A DNA stretch of 64,000 bases from Streptomyces antarcticus (GTDB lineage Bacteria; Actinomycetota; Actinomycetes; Streptomycetales; Streptomycetaceae). The position numbers and the translations under genes were made by a program. This document shows positions 31,851 through 40,559 of the stretch, piece after piece; the stretch's first letter is position 1, and each line of letters starts with the position of its first letter. The notes below the pieces were generated by a model, which did not search any database, was not told the DNA's origin, and saw only the letters and a program-made list of their open reading frames with translations. The stretch covers positions 86,518 to 150,517 of the forward strand of contig NZ_JAPNLM010000015.1 in the NCBI RefSeq assembly GCF_026627255.1, read 5' to 3'.

Positions 31851-33389
31851 TCAGCCGCCCGTGACCCGGCGCGGCAGGCCCAGCGGGTTGGCCTCGCGCA
31901 GCTCCGCCGGAAGGAGGGCCTCGGGCACCGACTGGTACGCCACCGGGCGCAGCCACCGCTCGATCGCGGTCCCGCCGACCGAGGTGGAGTGCGAGGTGGC
32001 CGCCGGGTACGGGCCGCCGTGGTGCTGGGCCGGAGCCACCGCGACCCCGGTCGGCCAGCCGTTGACCACGATCCGGCCCGCCAGCCCGGTGACCTGGGCG
32101 ATCAGTCCGGCGGCCGGCCCCGGAGCCCCCTCGGTCTCGGCCGACGAGAGCTGGAGGGTGGCGCTCAGGTTCCCGGGGAGGCGCCCGAGCACGGCGGCGG
32201 CCTCGGCCTGGGAGGCGTACCGGGCGACCACGGTCACCGGGCCGAAGCACTCCTCCAGCAGGACCTCGTACGCACCGTCCCCGGCGAGGCCGTCCCCGGC
32301 GAGGCGGCCGGCGGACACGGTCAGGTAGCCCGCTCCGACGGTGTGCTCGCCGCCGGAGCCCGGGGTGACCGGCGCCGTGACGCCGGGCAGCGCGGCCCGC
32401 TCCCGTACGCCGGTGACGAAGTTCTCGCGCATCCGGTGGTCCAGCAGCACCCCCGGTTCGGTCTCGCCGAGCGCCTTGGTGAGCGCGTCGGCGAGGCGGT
32501 CGCCGTCCGCGCCCTCGGGGACGAGCACCAGGCCGGGCTTCACGCAGAACTGGCCGACCCCGAGGGTGACCGCGCCCGCGAGCCCGGCGCCGATCTCCTC
32601 GGCGCGCTCGGCGGCCGCGGCCGGGGTGACCACGACCGGGTTGAGGGAGCCGAGCTCGCCGTGGAAGGGGATGGGCACGGGCCGCGCGGCGGCCGCGTCG
32701 AACAGGGCCCGCCCGCCGCGGAGGGAACCGGTGAACCCGGCGGCGGCCACCAGCGGGTGCCGGATCAGCTCCAGACCGGCGTCGAACCCGTGGAGCACCG
32801 ACACGACGTCGGCGGGCAGCCCGGCGGAGACGGCCGCTCGGCGCAGCAGCGAGGCGCACAGCTCGGAGGTGGCCGGGTGGTCCGGGTGGACCTTGACCAC
32901 CACGGGGCAGCCCGCGGCCAGCGCGCTCGCGGTGTCCCCGCCGGGGACGGAGAAGGCGAGCGGGAAGTTGGAGGCGGCGTAGACCGCGACGACGCCCAGC
33001 GGGACCTTGTAGCGGCGCAGTTCGGGGCGCGGTGGGCTGAGGGAGGGGTCGGCGCGGTCGATGCGGACGTCGAGGTAGGCCCCCTCGTCGACGGCGTCGG
33101 CGAAGGCGCGCAGCTGGCCGGTGGTGCGGGCGAGTTCGCCGGTGAGCCGGCCCGGACCGAGCGCGGTCTCGGCGTCGGCGGCCTCGATGACGTGGGCGGC
33201 GGCCTCGTCGAGCAGTCCGGCGGCGGCGCGCAGGAAGGCGGCGCGGGCGCCGGCGTCGGCGAGCGCGCCGCGGCAGGCGTGGGCCGCGCGCACGGCCTCG
33301 TCCACCTCGCGGGGTGTGGCCTCCACCGCAACCTGCTCGCGCTGCTTCCCGGTGCGGGGGTCCACACTCCAGACTGGTGTCGTTGTCAT
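31851..33389 (-). CDS. Aldehyde dehydrogenase (NADP+), ketoglutarate-semialdehyde type
   Basis: A 512-aa ALDH of the group that includes alpha-ketoglutaric semialdehyde (2,5-dioxovalerate) dehydrogenases. The catalytic cysteine is C282 (GVGQFCVKPGLV), the general base is E245 (FHGELGSLNPVVV), and N141 is in ASNFPLAFSVPGGDTASALAAG. The group acts on semialdehydes from sugar-acid or hydroxyproline breakdown. It is divergent from an IclR regulator with an operator between them. No other catabolic genes are adjacent, so the substrate is open. ATG at 33389. Confidence 0.9.
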   Translation of the reverse strand: MTTTPVWSVDPRTGKQREQVAVEATPREVDEAVRAAHACRGALADAGARAAFLRAAAGLLDEAAAHVIEAADAETALGPGRLTGELARTTGQLRAFADAVDEGAYLDVRIDRADPSLSPPRPELRRYKVPLGVVAVYAASNFPLAFSVPGGDTASALAAGCPVVVKVHPDHPATSELCASLLRRAAVSAGLPADVVSVLHGFDAGLELIRHPLVAAAGFTGSLRGGRALFDAAAARPVPIPFHGELGSLNPVVVTPAAAAERAEEIGAGLAGAVTLGVGQFCVKPGLVLVPEGADGDRLADALTKALGETEPGVLLDHRMRENFVTGVRERAALPGVTAPVTPGSGGEHTVGAGYLTVSAGRLAGDGLAGDGAYEVLLEECFGPVTVVARYASQAEAAAVLGRLPGNLSATLQLSSAETEGAPGPAAGLIAQVTGLAGRIVVNGWPTGVAVAPAQHHGGPYPAATSHSTSVGGTAIERWLRPVAYQSVPEALLPAELREANPLGLPRRVTGG

Positions 33390-33404
33390 GGCCCACTGCC
33401 TCCT

Positions 33405-33433
33405 GGAACGTTCAGTATTCTGAACGCCGTTCC
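33405..33433. promoter_or_regulatory. Nested IclR-type operator
   Basis: CGTTCAG-TATT-CTGAACG (33409-33426) is a perfect palindrome with 7-bp arms, framed by GGAACG (33405-33410) and CGTTCC (33428-33433) as a second, outer inverted repeat. It lies between divergent ALDH and IclR genes, 16 bases from the ALDH start, and is the likely binding site of the IclR protein. Confidence 0.7.
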
Positions 33434-33516
33434 GGTGGATGAATGATCACATCTGCTCTGGACTCTATTTCCGCGTCCTCCGTGTGACAAGGGGCGCCCA
33501 GAGGGGAAGCAGGCGT

Positions 33517-34308
33517 ATGACGACGACCGAGTCGGGGAGCGCGGTACAGGCGGTACAGGCGGCACCGGTCAAATCGGCGGTGCGGACGGTCCTGTTGCTG
33601 GAGCACTTCGCGGCGCGGCCCGGGCTGCACAGCCTGGCCGACATCCAGAACGACCTCTCCCTGCCCAAGTCCAGCCTGTACATGCTGCTGCGCACGCTCG
33701 TGAACCTGGGGTGGGTGGAGACCGACGCCACGGGCACCCGGTACGGCATCGGCGTACGGGCCCTGCTCGTCGGCAGCTCCTACATCGACGGCGACGAGGT
33801 GGTGGCGGCGGCCCGGCCCACCCTGGACCGGCTCTCCGACGACACGACGGAGACCATCCACCTGGCCCGGATGGACGGCACGAGCGTGGTGTACCTGGCC
33901 ACCCGGCAGTCCCAGCACTACCTGAGGCCCTTCACGCGGGTCGGGCGGCGGCTGCCCGTGCACTCGACCGCGCTGGGCAAGGCGCTGCTGGCCACGCATA
34001 CGGACGAAGAGGTGCGGCGGTTGCTGCCGCGGCGGCTGGAGGCGGTCACCGAGCACACCATCACCGACCGGGAGCAGCTGGTGGAGGAGCTGGCGCTGGT
34101 CAGGGAGCAGGGGTACGCGGTGGACCGGGAGGAGAACACGCTCGGACTGCGCTGCTTCGGCGTGGCCGTGCCGTACCGGACGCCGGCCCGGGACGCGGTG
34201 AGCTGCTCGGTGCCGGTGGCCCGGCTGACGCCGGGGCACGAGCAGGTCATCAAGGGGGCACTGTTCGAGGCACGGGACCGGCTGTCGGTGGTGACGCGGC
34301 GGATGTGA
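33517..34308 (+). CDS. IclR-family transcriptional regulator
   Basis: A 263-aa regulator. The N-terminal winged helix (residues 20-85) has LADIQNDLSLPKSSLYMLLRTLVNLGWVE. The C-terminal effector domain has RVGRRLPVHSTALGKALLAT and GLRCFGVAVPYRTP, both typical. It probably represses the divergent aldehyde dehydrogenase gene and itself through the nested operator. The ATG at 33517 follows GGGGAAGCAGG. An effector cannot be deduced; a keto-acid or sugar acid would fit. Confidence 0.92.
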   Translation: MTTTESGSAVQAVQAAPVKSAVRTVLLLEHFAARPGLHSLADIQNDLSLPKSSLYMLLRTLVNLGWVETDATGTRYGIGVRALLVGSSYIDGDEVVAAARPTLDRLSDDTTETIHLARMDGTSVVYLATRQSQHYLRPFTRVGRRLPVHSTALGKALLATHTDEEVRRLLPRRLEAVTEHTITDREQLVEELALVREQGYAVDREENTLGLRCFGVAVPYRTPARDAVSCSVPVARLTPGHEQVIKGALFEARDRLSVVTRRM

Positions 34309-34416
34309 GGCGCGGGCGGGCGGCGGGGGTGGTGGGGCGCCGGCGGGGCGACGGATGTGAGGCGCCGGCGGGGGCAGCTCGGTGAGGGGCTGTGGGGGGT
34401 GGCGGAGCCCGTGGTT

Positions 34417-34436
34417 CCTCCCCCGCGCGGGGGAGG
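34417..34436. terminator. Palindrome between iclR gene and membrane protein gene
   Basis: CCTCCCCCG-CG-CGGGGGAGG is a 20-bp perfect palindrome in the 182-base gap after the IclR gene. It is the best terminator candidate, though it is 108 bases past the stop. Confidence 0.5.
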
Positions 34437-34490
34437 CGGTTCCCCTTCACGGGGGAGGTGGCGGGGCGGTGCGCGCGGGACCGTTGGGTC

Positions 34491-35528
34491 ATGACCACAC
34501 GAACCGTTCACCCGTCGTACGCACCGCGGCCGCAGGCCCCCCGACCGGGGGCGGGGCGGCGGACCCTGCGGGCGGTGGCCGTGGCCGCCACCCTTCCGTA
34601 CCTGACGCTCAAGGCCGCCTGGCTGGCCGGGAGCCGGACGGGGATACCGGACGGCAGCGTGCTGGCCGAGCCCGGGACGTTCCTCGTCCTGGCTAACTCC
34701 GTCACGCTGCTCATGGACGCCTGCGTGATCGTGCTCGTGCTGCTCCTCACCCAGCCCTGGGGCATGCGGGTGCCGTCCTGGCTGCTCACCGTCCCGGCGT
34801 TCGTGGCCTCCGGACTGCTGACTCCGATCCTCCTCGGGTTCCCGGGCCAACTGCTCATACGGGCGATCGGGTTCGGGGCGGATCCGTCCGGAAGCGCGCA
34901 GCGCGAGCCCTTCCTGGACCCCTGGGTCTTCAACGTCGTCTACGGGGGGTTCATCGTCCAGGGGCTCGCCCTGGCGGGGCTGTTCGTGCCGTACGCCCGG
35001 GAGCGCTGGGGCTGGGGCCGGAGCCGGATCGCCGACCGGCCGGCTGGTGGCGCGGAGCGGGAGACTGCGTTCACGCGGCCCGCGGAGTCCGTGCGGGCGA
35101 CGGCGTCCACGCGGGTGGTGGCGACGGCCGCGGCGCTGGGGAGCGCGGGCGTGGCCGCGGCGTACTTCTTCTGGGCCTTCGGGGGTACGGCCGGGATGGG
35201 CGCGGAGCGGGCGGCGTCGTGGTCCGCCGAGGCGGGCGTGGTCTCCGCGGCCCACGCGGTGTGCGCACTGGCCGCCGGTACAGGGGCGCTGCTGCTGGCC
35301 TCGGACCGGGGGCGCCGGGCCTGGTGGCCGGCGGCCCTCGCGTGGATCGGCTCGGGGGCCGCGCTCGGCTGGGGCCTGTGGCCGCTGATCGCCTCGTTGG
35401 GCCCGCAGTTGGACGGGGGCGAAGCCCCTTCCGGCGCCTCGCAGTTGATCTACGCTGGCCAGATGGCCACTGGAGCGCTCGCCGCCGTCGTCCTCACCCG
35501 GTTCCTGACCCGCCGCATCGAGGGGTGA
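34491..35528 (+). CDS. Polytopic membrane protein upstream of a two-component system
   Basis: A 345-aa protein with about eight hydrophobic segments (for example ANSVTLLMDACVIVLVLLL, WLLTVPAFVASGLL, STRVVATAAALGSAGVAAAYFFW). It has no recognised domain. Its stop overlaps the ATG of the histidine kinase gene, so the three genes form an operon. It may be a sensor partner or target of that kinase. The ATG at 34491 is at the start of the first visible conserved stretch (MTTRTVHPSYAPRPQ). Confidence 0.75.
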   Translation: MTTRTVHPSYAPRPQAPRPGAGRRTLRAVAVAATLPYLTLKAAWLAGSRTGIPDGSVLAEPGTFLVLANSVTLLMDACVIVLVLLLTQPWGMRVPSWLLTVPAFVASGLLTPILLGFPGQLLIRAIGFGADPSGSAQREPFLDPWVFNVVYGGFIVQGLALAGLFVPYARERWGWGRSRIADRPAGGAERETAFTRPAESVRATASTRVVATAAALGSAGVAAAYFFWAFGGTAGMGAERAASWSAEAGVVSAAHAVCALAAGTGALLLASDRGRRAWWPAALAWIGSGAALGWGLWPLIASLGPQLDGGEAPSGASQLIYAGQMATGALAAVVLTRFLTRRIEG

Positions 35529-36838
35529 TGCGCGGGTACGGCCCGGGGCGGCTGTTCGGGCCGCGGGCCCGGCTGCGCTGGGTCCATCTGATCCTCGGCG
35601 GGGCCCTGCTGATGCCGTACTTCCTCCTCGCCCAGGTCGGGGTCGGCATGGCGGCGGGCGGGGTCAACGCGCTCTCCTCCCTGCCGCTGATCCTCGCCTC
35701 CTACGCGGTGGCCCTGCCGCTGGTCGCGGTCACCGGGGTGTTCGGGCTGGTGCGGCCGATGTCCGTGGCCGCGGTACGGGCCATGTGCGCGGTGCCGGGG
35801 GAGCGGCTGGCCGAGGGCCCGGCCCGGTCCTGGGCCGCCCGGGGGCGGGCTTCCGCCTGGTGGACCCTGCACCTGGGGGTCGGCGCGGTGCTCAGCGGGA
35901 TGACCCTCGCGGTGCCGCCCATGGCGGTGACGCTGATCGCGCTGCCGTTCGTGAGCGGGCTGCGGGGCATCCCGCGGGAACTGGGCTGGGGCGGTGTGGC
36001 GGCCGAGCCGTACGTGACGCCCCTGATCGGGGTGGCCCTGCTGGCCGCGCTCGCGCTGTGCGTCGCGGGGGCCGGGGCGCTGCTGGCCCGGGCGGCGCCC
36101 GTACTGCTCGGCCCGACGGCCGCCGACCGGCTGGCCGAGGCCGAGGAGCGGGCCGCCGACCTCGCCGTGCGCAACCGGCTGGCCCGGGAGCTGCACGACT
36201 CGGTGGGGCACGCGCTGAGCGCCGTCACCCTCCAGGCGGTCGCCGCCCGGCGGGTGCTCGGCACCGACCCGGGGTTCGTACGGGAGGCGCTCGCCGCGAT
36301 CGAGGACACGACGCGGCGCACGGTGGGGGAGCTGGACGCCGTACTGGGCCTGCTGCGGGACGGCGACCCGGCCCGGGCGGACGCCGCGCCCGCGCCGACC
36401 CTCGCCGCCGACCTCGACGGGCTGCTGGCCCGCACCCGCGCCGCCGGTACCCCCGTCACCGTCCACCAGGACCCCGGGCCGGCGGGGGACTGGTCCGGGC
36501 TCCCGGCGATTGCCTCCCGCGAGGCGTACCGGATCGTCCAAGAGGGCCTCAGCAACGCCCTGCGGCACGGTTCGGGCCCCGTGGACCTGAGGGTCCGCCT
36601 CCGGCGCGGCGGACCCTCCGGCCCTCGCGTTCACCCCGACCTGGAGATCACCATGACCAATCCGCCCACCGCGCCCGACGGCCGGGAGCCTGGCCGGGAG
36701 CCGCGTACGACCGGGGGACGCGGGCTGCGCGGCGCCGCCGAACGGGCCGCGCTGCTCGGCGGCAGCGTCGAGGCCGGCCCGCACCAGGGCGGCTGGCGGC
36801 TGCGGGCCGTCCTCCCGCTCGCCGGAACCGGCCGATGA
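35528..36838 (+). CDS. Sensor histidine kinase (DesK/NarL-type)
   Basis: A 436-aa membrane-bound kinase. About five hydrophobic segments fill residues 15-195; the HisKA_3 dimerisation region has the phosphoacceptor histidine in NRLARELHDSVGHALS (near residue 224); the ATPase domain has REAYRIVQEGLSNALRHG (N box) and GGRGLRGAAERAALLGG (G box). It would phosphorylate the response regulator encoded next. Overlaps: TGATG with the membrane protein and ATGA with the regulator. The signal is unknown. Confidence 0.93.
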   Translation: MRGYGPGRLFGPRARLRWVHLILGGALLMPYFLLAQVGVGMAAGGVNALSSLPLILASYAVALPLVAVTGVFGLVRPMSVAAVRAMCAVPGERLAEGPARSWAARGRASAWWTLHLGVGAVLSGMTLAVPPMAVTLIALPFVSGLRGIPRELGWGGVAAEPYVTPLIGVALLAALALCVAGAGALLARAAPVLLGPTAADRLAEAEERAADLAVRNRLARELHDSVGHALSAVTLQAVAARRVLGTDPGFVREALAAIEDTTRRTVGELDAVLGLLRDGDPARADAAPAPTLAADLDGLLARTRAAGTPVTVHQDPGPAGDWSGLPAIASREAYRIVQEGLSNALRHGSGPVDLRVRLRRGGPSGPRVHPDLEITMTNPPTAPDGREPGREPRTTGGRGLRGAAERAALLGGSVEAGPHQGGWRLRAVLPLAGTGR

Positions 36839-37587
36839 CCCCCACCCGCCCGGGCACGCCCCCGGACGGCGCCGCCCCCGGCGCCCCCGAGGACGCCGGG
36901 AGGCCCTGGGCTCCCGCCGGGCGCGGGACGCTGCGCATCGTGATCTGCGACGACGAGCGCATGGTCCGCACCGCGCTGCGGGTCATCCTCGAGGCCGAAC
37001 CCGACCTGGTGGTCGTCGGCGAGGCGGCCACCGGGCCCGAAGCCGTCTCCCTGGTCCGCTCCCTGGCCCCCGACGTGGTGCTGATGGACGTCCGGATGCC
37101 CGAGATCGACGGCATCCGGGCCACCGAGCAGATCCTCGCCACCATGCCCGAGCCGCCCCGCGTGGTGGTCGTCACCACCTTCGAGAACGACGCCTACGTC
37201 CACGACGCGCTGCGCGCGGGCGCCGCCGGGTTCCTCCTGAAGCGGGCGGACCCCGACGAGCTGATCGGCGCGGTCCGGCTCGTCGCCCGCGGTGACTCGC
37301 TGCTCTTCCCGGCCGCCGTCCGCTCCCTCGCCGCCGCCGCCGCCCGTACGGCCGGCGCCCCGCGCGCGGCCGCCGCGCGGTGGGTGGCCCGGCTGACCGA
37401 CCGGGAGGCGGACGTACTGCGCCTGATGGCCACCGGCCTGTCCAACCAGGAGATGAGCGAGCGCCTCGGCGTCGGCCCGCAGACGGTGAAGACCCACGTC
37501 GCGGCGGTCCTCGCCAAGACCGGCTCCCGCGACCGGACCCAGGCGGTGATCGCCGCCTACGAGGGCGGCTTCATGAGGAAAGACTGA
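36835..37587 (+). CDS. LuxR/NarL-type response regulator
   Basis: A 250-aa regulator with a Pro/Gly-rich N-terminal extension of about 32 residues, a receiver domain (IVICDDERMVRTALRVIL; phosphoacceptor Asp in VVLMDVRMPEIDG near residue 85; FLLKRADPDEL) and a C-terminal LuxR helix-turn-helix (LTDREADVLRLMATGLSNQEM, VGPQTVKTHVAAVLAK). Translational coupling to the kinase shows the pair. Targets are not evident. Confidence 0.93.
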   Translation: MTPTRPGTPPDGAAPGAPEDAGRPWAPAGRGTLRIVICDDERMVRTALRVILEAEPDLVVVGEAATGPEAVSLVRSLAPDVVLMDVRMPEIDGIRATEQILATMPEPPRVVVVTTFENDAYVHDALRAGAAGFLLKRADPDELIGAVRLVARGDSLLFPAAVRSLAAAAARTAGAPRAAAARWVARLTDREADVLRLMATGLSNQEMSERLGVGPQTVKTHVAAVLAKTGSRDRTQAVIAAYEGGFMRKD

Positions 37588-37649
37588 GAACTCCACCACA
37601 ATCGGGGCAGAGCGGAACGTCCGGGACGGTCGGGGCGTCCTTCCTGGGG

Positions 37650-39098
37650 ATGAACAAGACGATCAGGCGTGCGTCGGTCTTCTGTCTGCTTCTGGTGCTG
37701 GCCCTGCTGGTCCGTGTCACCTGGGTGCAGGCATACCAAGGCCAGGCCCTCGCAGACGACAAGAACAACCGCCGGAACCTCATCGGGCAGTACGAGAACC
37801 CGCTGGGCAACATCATCGTGGGCGGGGAGGCGGTCACGGGCTCGACGAAGACGGGCGGCAAGGACTTCGGGTACAAACGCACGTACACCGACGGTCCGCT
37901 CTACGCACCCGTCACCGGATACAGCTCCCAGGCCTTCGGGACGAGCATGCTGGAGGGCGTCTACAAGAACGTCCTCAACGGCTCCGACAGCCGGCTGAAG
38001 ACGATGATGGACATGCTGACCAACAAGCGGGCCGCCCCGGGCGACGTGCTGACGACCATCGACAAGGACGTCCAGAAGGCGGGCTTCGACGCCCTCCAGG
38101 GCAAGCAGGGCGCCGCCGTGGCCATCGACCCCGCGACGGGGCAGATCCTCGGCATCGTCAACAACCCCTCCTTCGACCCGGGCCGGATCGCCGGCGCGAA
38201 CGACAAGGAGGCCTGGACGGAACTCTCCGCCGACCAGGGCAAGGCGCTGGAGAACGTGGCCCTGCGCAAGCCGCAGGCGCCCGGCTCCACCTTCAAGCTG
38301 GTCACCCTCGCGGCGGCGATCGAGAACGGCCTGGTCACCGACATCGACACGCCGACCGGCATCAAGGCCCCGTACACAATCCCCGGCACTCGCACCGATC
38401 TGCCCAGCGAGGCCCCCGCGGAGATGTGCAACAACGTCTCGGCACGCGTCGCCCTGCGGCTGTCCTGCAACAACGTCTTCGCCGAGCTGGCGCACAGGCT
38501 CGGCCAGGACAAGATGCGCGCCATGGCCGAGAAGTTCGGTTTCAACACGCAGATCGACACCCCGGTCCGCACCAACCCGCCGAGCTCGTACCCCTCGGCG
38601 AAGATGTCCGTCGACCAGGTCGCGCAGACGGGTATCGGCCAATTCGACGTCCAGGCCACCCCGCTCCAGATGGCCATGGTCACGGCCGCCGTCAAGAACG
38701 GCGGCAAGCTCGTCGCGCCGCACATGGTCTCCCAGGTCACCGATGCCAACGGCAACGTCCTGGAGAGCTTCAAGGACCCGAAGTCCGAGCAGGTCATGAA
38801 GGGCAAGACCGCCTCCATGCTGCGGGAGGCCATGAAGACGGTGGTCAGCGAGGGCGGCGGCAAGCCCGCCCAGGTGAGCGGCGCCGAGGTGGGCGGCAAG
38901 ACGGGTACCGCCCAGCGCGGCGTCAACAACAGCCTCTCGCCGCTGGCCTGGTTCACCTCCTACGGCAAGCTGAACGGCAAGCAGATCGCCGTCGCGGTCG
39001 TGATCGAGAACTCGGACACCGACCGCTCCGAGATCGGCGGCGGCAAGCTCGCCGCCCCCATCGCGCAGAAGATGATGCAGGCGTGGCTGAAGAAGTAG
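37650..39098 (+). CDS. Class B penicillin-binding protein (transpeptidase)
   Basis: A 482-aa PBP with one N-terminal membrane anchor (residues 8-26) and a periplasmic transpeptidase domain. Active-site motifs are present: S213-T-F-K (APGSTFKLVT), S272-C-N (LSCNN) and K417-T-G (VGGKTGTAQ). It resembles PbpA of the actinobacterial cell-division cluster but stands here alone, without FtsW/RodA, and lacks PASTA domains. The ATG at 37650 follows GGGG with short spacing. The 3' end is partly duplicated downstream. Confidence 0.92.
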   Translation: MNKTIRRASVFCLLLVLALLVRVTWVQAYQGQALADDKNNRRNLIGQYENPLGNIIVGGEAVTGSTKTGGKDFGYKRTYTDGPLYAPVTGYSSQAFGTSMLEGVYKNVLNGSDSRLKTMMDMLTNKRAAPGDVLTTIDKDVQKAGFDALQGKQGAAVAIDPATGQILGIVNNPSFDPGRIAGANDKEAWTELSADQGKALENVALRKPQAPGSTFKLVTLAAAIENGLVTDIDTPTGIKAPYTIPGTRTDLPSEAPAEMCNNVSARVALRLSCNNVFAELAHRLGQDKMRAMAEKFGFNTQIDTPVRTNPPSSYPSAKMSVDQVAQTGIGQFDVQATPLQMAMVTAAVKNGGKLVAPHMVSQVTDANGNVLESFKDPKSEQVMKGKTASMLREAMKTVVSEGGGKPAQVSGAEVGGKTGTAQRGVNNSLSPLAWFTSYGKLNGKQIAVAVVIENSDTDRSEIGGGKLAAPIAQKMMQAWLKK

Positions 39099-39165
39099 CC
39101 GGGCGGACCACACGGACCACGACGACGCAGGCGTGGCCGAAGACGTAGCCACGCGGACCGCACGG
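39071..39165. repeat. Direct repeat duplicating the 3' end of the PBP gene
   Basis: The last 28 bases of the PBP gene plus the next 17 (39071-39115) recur exactly 50 bases later (39121-39165) with about eight mismatches; both copies contain GCAGGCGTGG and GTAGCC. The second copy carries an in-frame TAG like the first. It is a local duplication over the stop codon. Confidence 0.75.
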
Positions 39166-39169
39166 CCGG

Positions 39170-39200
39170 CGCGCCGGGAACCTTCGCGGTTCCCGGCGCG
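39170..39200 (+). terminator. PBP gene terminator
   Basis: GCGCCGGGAACC (39171-39182) pairs perfectly with GGTTCCCGGCGC (39188-39199) around a TTCGC loop, extended by one more pair. It ends 11 bases before the acetyltransferase start. Confidence 0.75.
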
Positions 39201-39211
39201 TCACTCATTCC

Positions 39212-39703
39212 ATGATCAGGACCGCGCGCCCCGCCGACCTCGACGCCATAGCCGCCCTCCACACCCGGGCACGGGCCACCTACTACCAGGGCCGCCTTCC
39301 CCAGGAGGCCTACGGCGGCGCGGCCGAGCTCGCCCGGACCCGCGAGGGCTGGTCCCACGCCGTCGCCCGGTCCGCCGCGGACGGCAGCGTGCTCTGCGCC
39401 GAGCGGAACGGGCGGATCGCCGGCGTCGCCGCCTACCGCACCGCGGACGGCGAGACCACCCTCACCCAGCTCCACGTCGACCCGGACCGGTGGCGCCGGG
39501 GCACCGGGTCCGCGCTGCACGCTGCCTGCCTCGACGCCTGGCGCCGTGCCGGAACGGCCAGGGTCCGGCTGGAGGTCTACGAACACAACCTGCGCGCCCA
39601 GGCGTTCTACGCCCGTCAGGGCTGGCTCCCGGAGCCGGGGTCCGCGGCCTCCGGCTCCCACCGCGTCCTGTGGCTCGCGGTGGCTCCGCCGTCCGGGGAA
39701 TGA
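39212..39703 (+). CDS. GNAT-family N-acetyltransferase
   Basis: A 163-aa acetyl-CoA-dependent acetyltransferase. The cofactor-binding motif A is LTQLHVDPDRWRRGTGSALHAACL (RxxGxG/A as RRGTGS), with motif B in VYEHNLRAQAFYARQGW. The N-terminus IRTARPADLDAIAALHTRA is typical. Substrate unknown. ATG at 39212. It is 65 bases upstream of the DsbA-family gene but the inverted repeat between them suggests separate control. Confidence 0.88.
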   Translation: MIRTARPADLDAIAALHTRARATYYQGRLPQEAYGGAAELARTREGWSHAVARSAADGSVLCAERNGRIAGVAAYRTADGETTLTQLHVDPDRWRRGTGSALHAACLDAWRRAGTARVRLEVYEHNLRAQAFYARQGWLPEPGSAASGSHRVLWLAVAPPSGE

Positions 39704-39721
39704 GACGCGCCCCCGGGCCGT

Positions 39722-39740
39722 TGAATCAGGAACTGATTCA
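39722..39740. promoter_or_regulatory. Inverted repeat upstream of the DsbA-family gene
   Basis: TGAATCAG-GAA-CTGATTCA is a perfect palindrome with 8-bp arms, 28 bases before the start codon. Its AT content stands out. It resembles MarR- or redox-regulator sites, but no regulator gene is adjacent. Confidence 0.55.
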
Positions 39741-39768
39741 CCCGACTGACCCGGAGAGAAGAACGATC

Positions 39769-40476
39769 ATGCGCGTCGAGATCTGGAGCGACATCGCCTG
39801 CCCGTGGTGCTACATCGGCAAGGCCCGCTTCACCAAGGGGCTGGCCGGGTTCGCGCACCGCGACGAGGTGGAGGTCGTCTTCCGGTCCTTCGAGCTCGAC
39901 CCCAACGGCCCCAAGGGCGTCAGCGCCCCCGTCGTGGAAATGCTCGCCCAGAAGTACGGCCGCACCCTCGAAGAGGCGCGCGGCATGGAGGAGCACGTCG
40001 CGCAGAGCGCCCGCGCGGAGGGGCTGACGTACCGCACCGAGGGCCGCGACCACGGCAACACCTTCGACATCCACCGGCTGCTGCACCTGGCCGCCGCCCG
40101 CGGCCGCCAGGAGGAGCTGCTCGACCTCGCGTACCGGGCGAACTTCGCCGAGGAGCGGTCCGTCTTCGACACCGGGGTGCTGCTCGCGCTCGCCGTCGAG
40201 GCCGGGCTCGACGAGGCCGAGGCCCGCGCCGTCCTCGCCGACGACTCCGCCTACGCCGAGGAGGTCCGCACCGACGAGCGCGAGGCCGCCGAACTGGGTG
40301 CGAACGCCGTGCCGTTCTTCGTCCTCGACCGCCGCTACGGGATCTCCGGCGGACAGCCGGCCGAGGTGTTCACCCGCGCCCTGGAACAGGCCTGGGCCGG
40401 CCGCGAGGTGGAGGAGCCCGCCCCCGCCGACGGGGCGTGCGAGCCCGACGGGGTGTGCGCGGTTCCGCAGTCCTGA
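39769..40476 (+). CDS. DsbA-family oxidoreductase (FrnE-like)
   Basis: A 235-aa cytoplasmic thioredoxin-fold protein. The redox motif CPWC is in IWSDIACPWCYIGKARF (residues 11-14), the helical insertion carries HGNTFDIHRLLHLAAARG, and the cis-proline region is GANAVPFFVLDRRYGISGGQP. FrnE proteins act as disulfide isomerases in oxidative stress or polyketide pathways. The C-terminal tail has two further cysteines (GACEPDGVCAV), which could exchange with the active site. GGAGAGAAG precedes the ATG. Confidence 0.92.
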   Translation: MRVEIWSDIACPWCYIGKARFTKGLAGFAHRDEVEVVFRSFELDPNGPKGVSAPVVEMLAQKYGRTLEEARGMEEHVAQSARAEGLTYRTEGRDHGNTFDIHRLLHLAAARGRQEELLDLAYRANFAEERSVFDTGVLLALAVEAGLDEAEARAVLADDSAYAEEVRTDEREAAELGANAVPFFVLDRRYGISGGQPAEVFTRALEQAWAGREVEEPAPADGACEPDGVCAVPQS

Positions 40477-40559
40477 CGCTCCCATATAACAATCTCTTTG
40501 GGGTAGCGCGGAAAGTTCGGTAATGGACTGTGGGTAGGTCCTGGGCCAGAGTGGACGGC

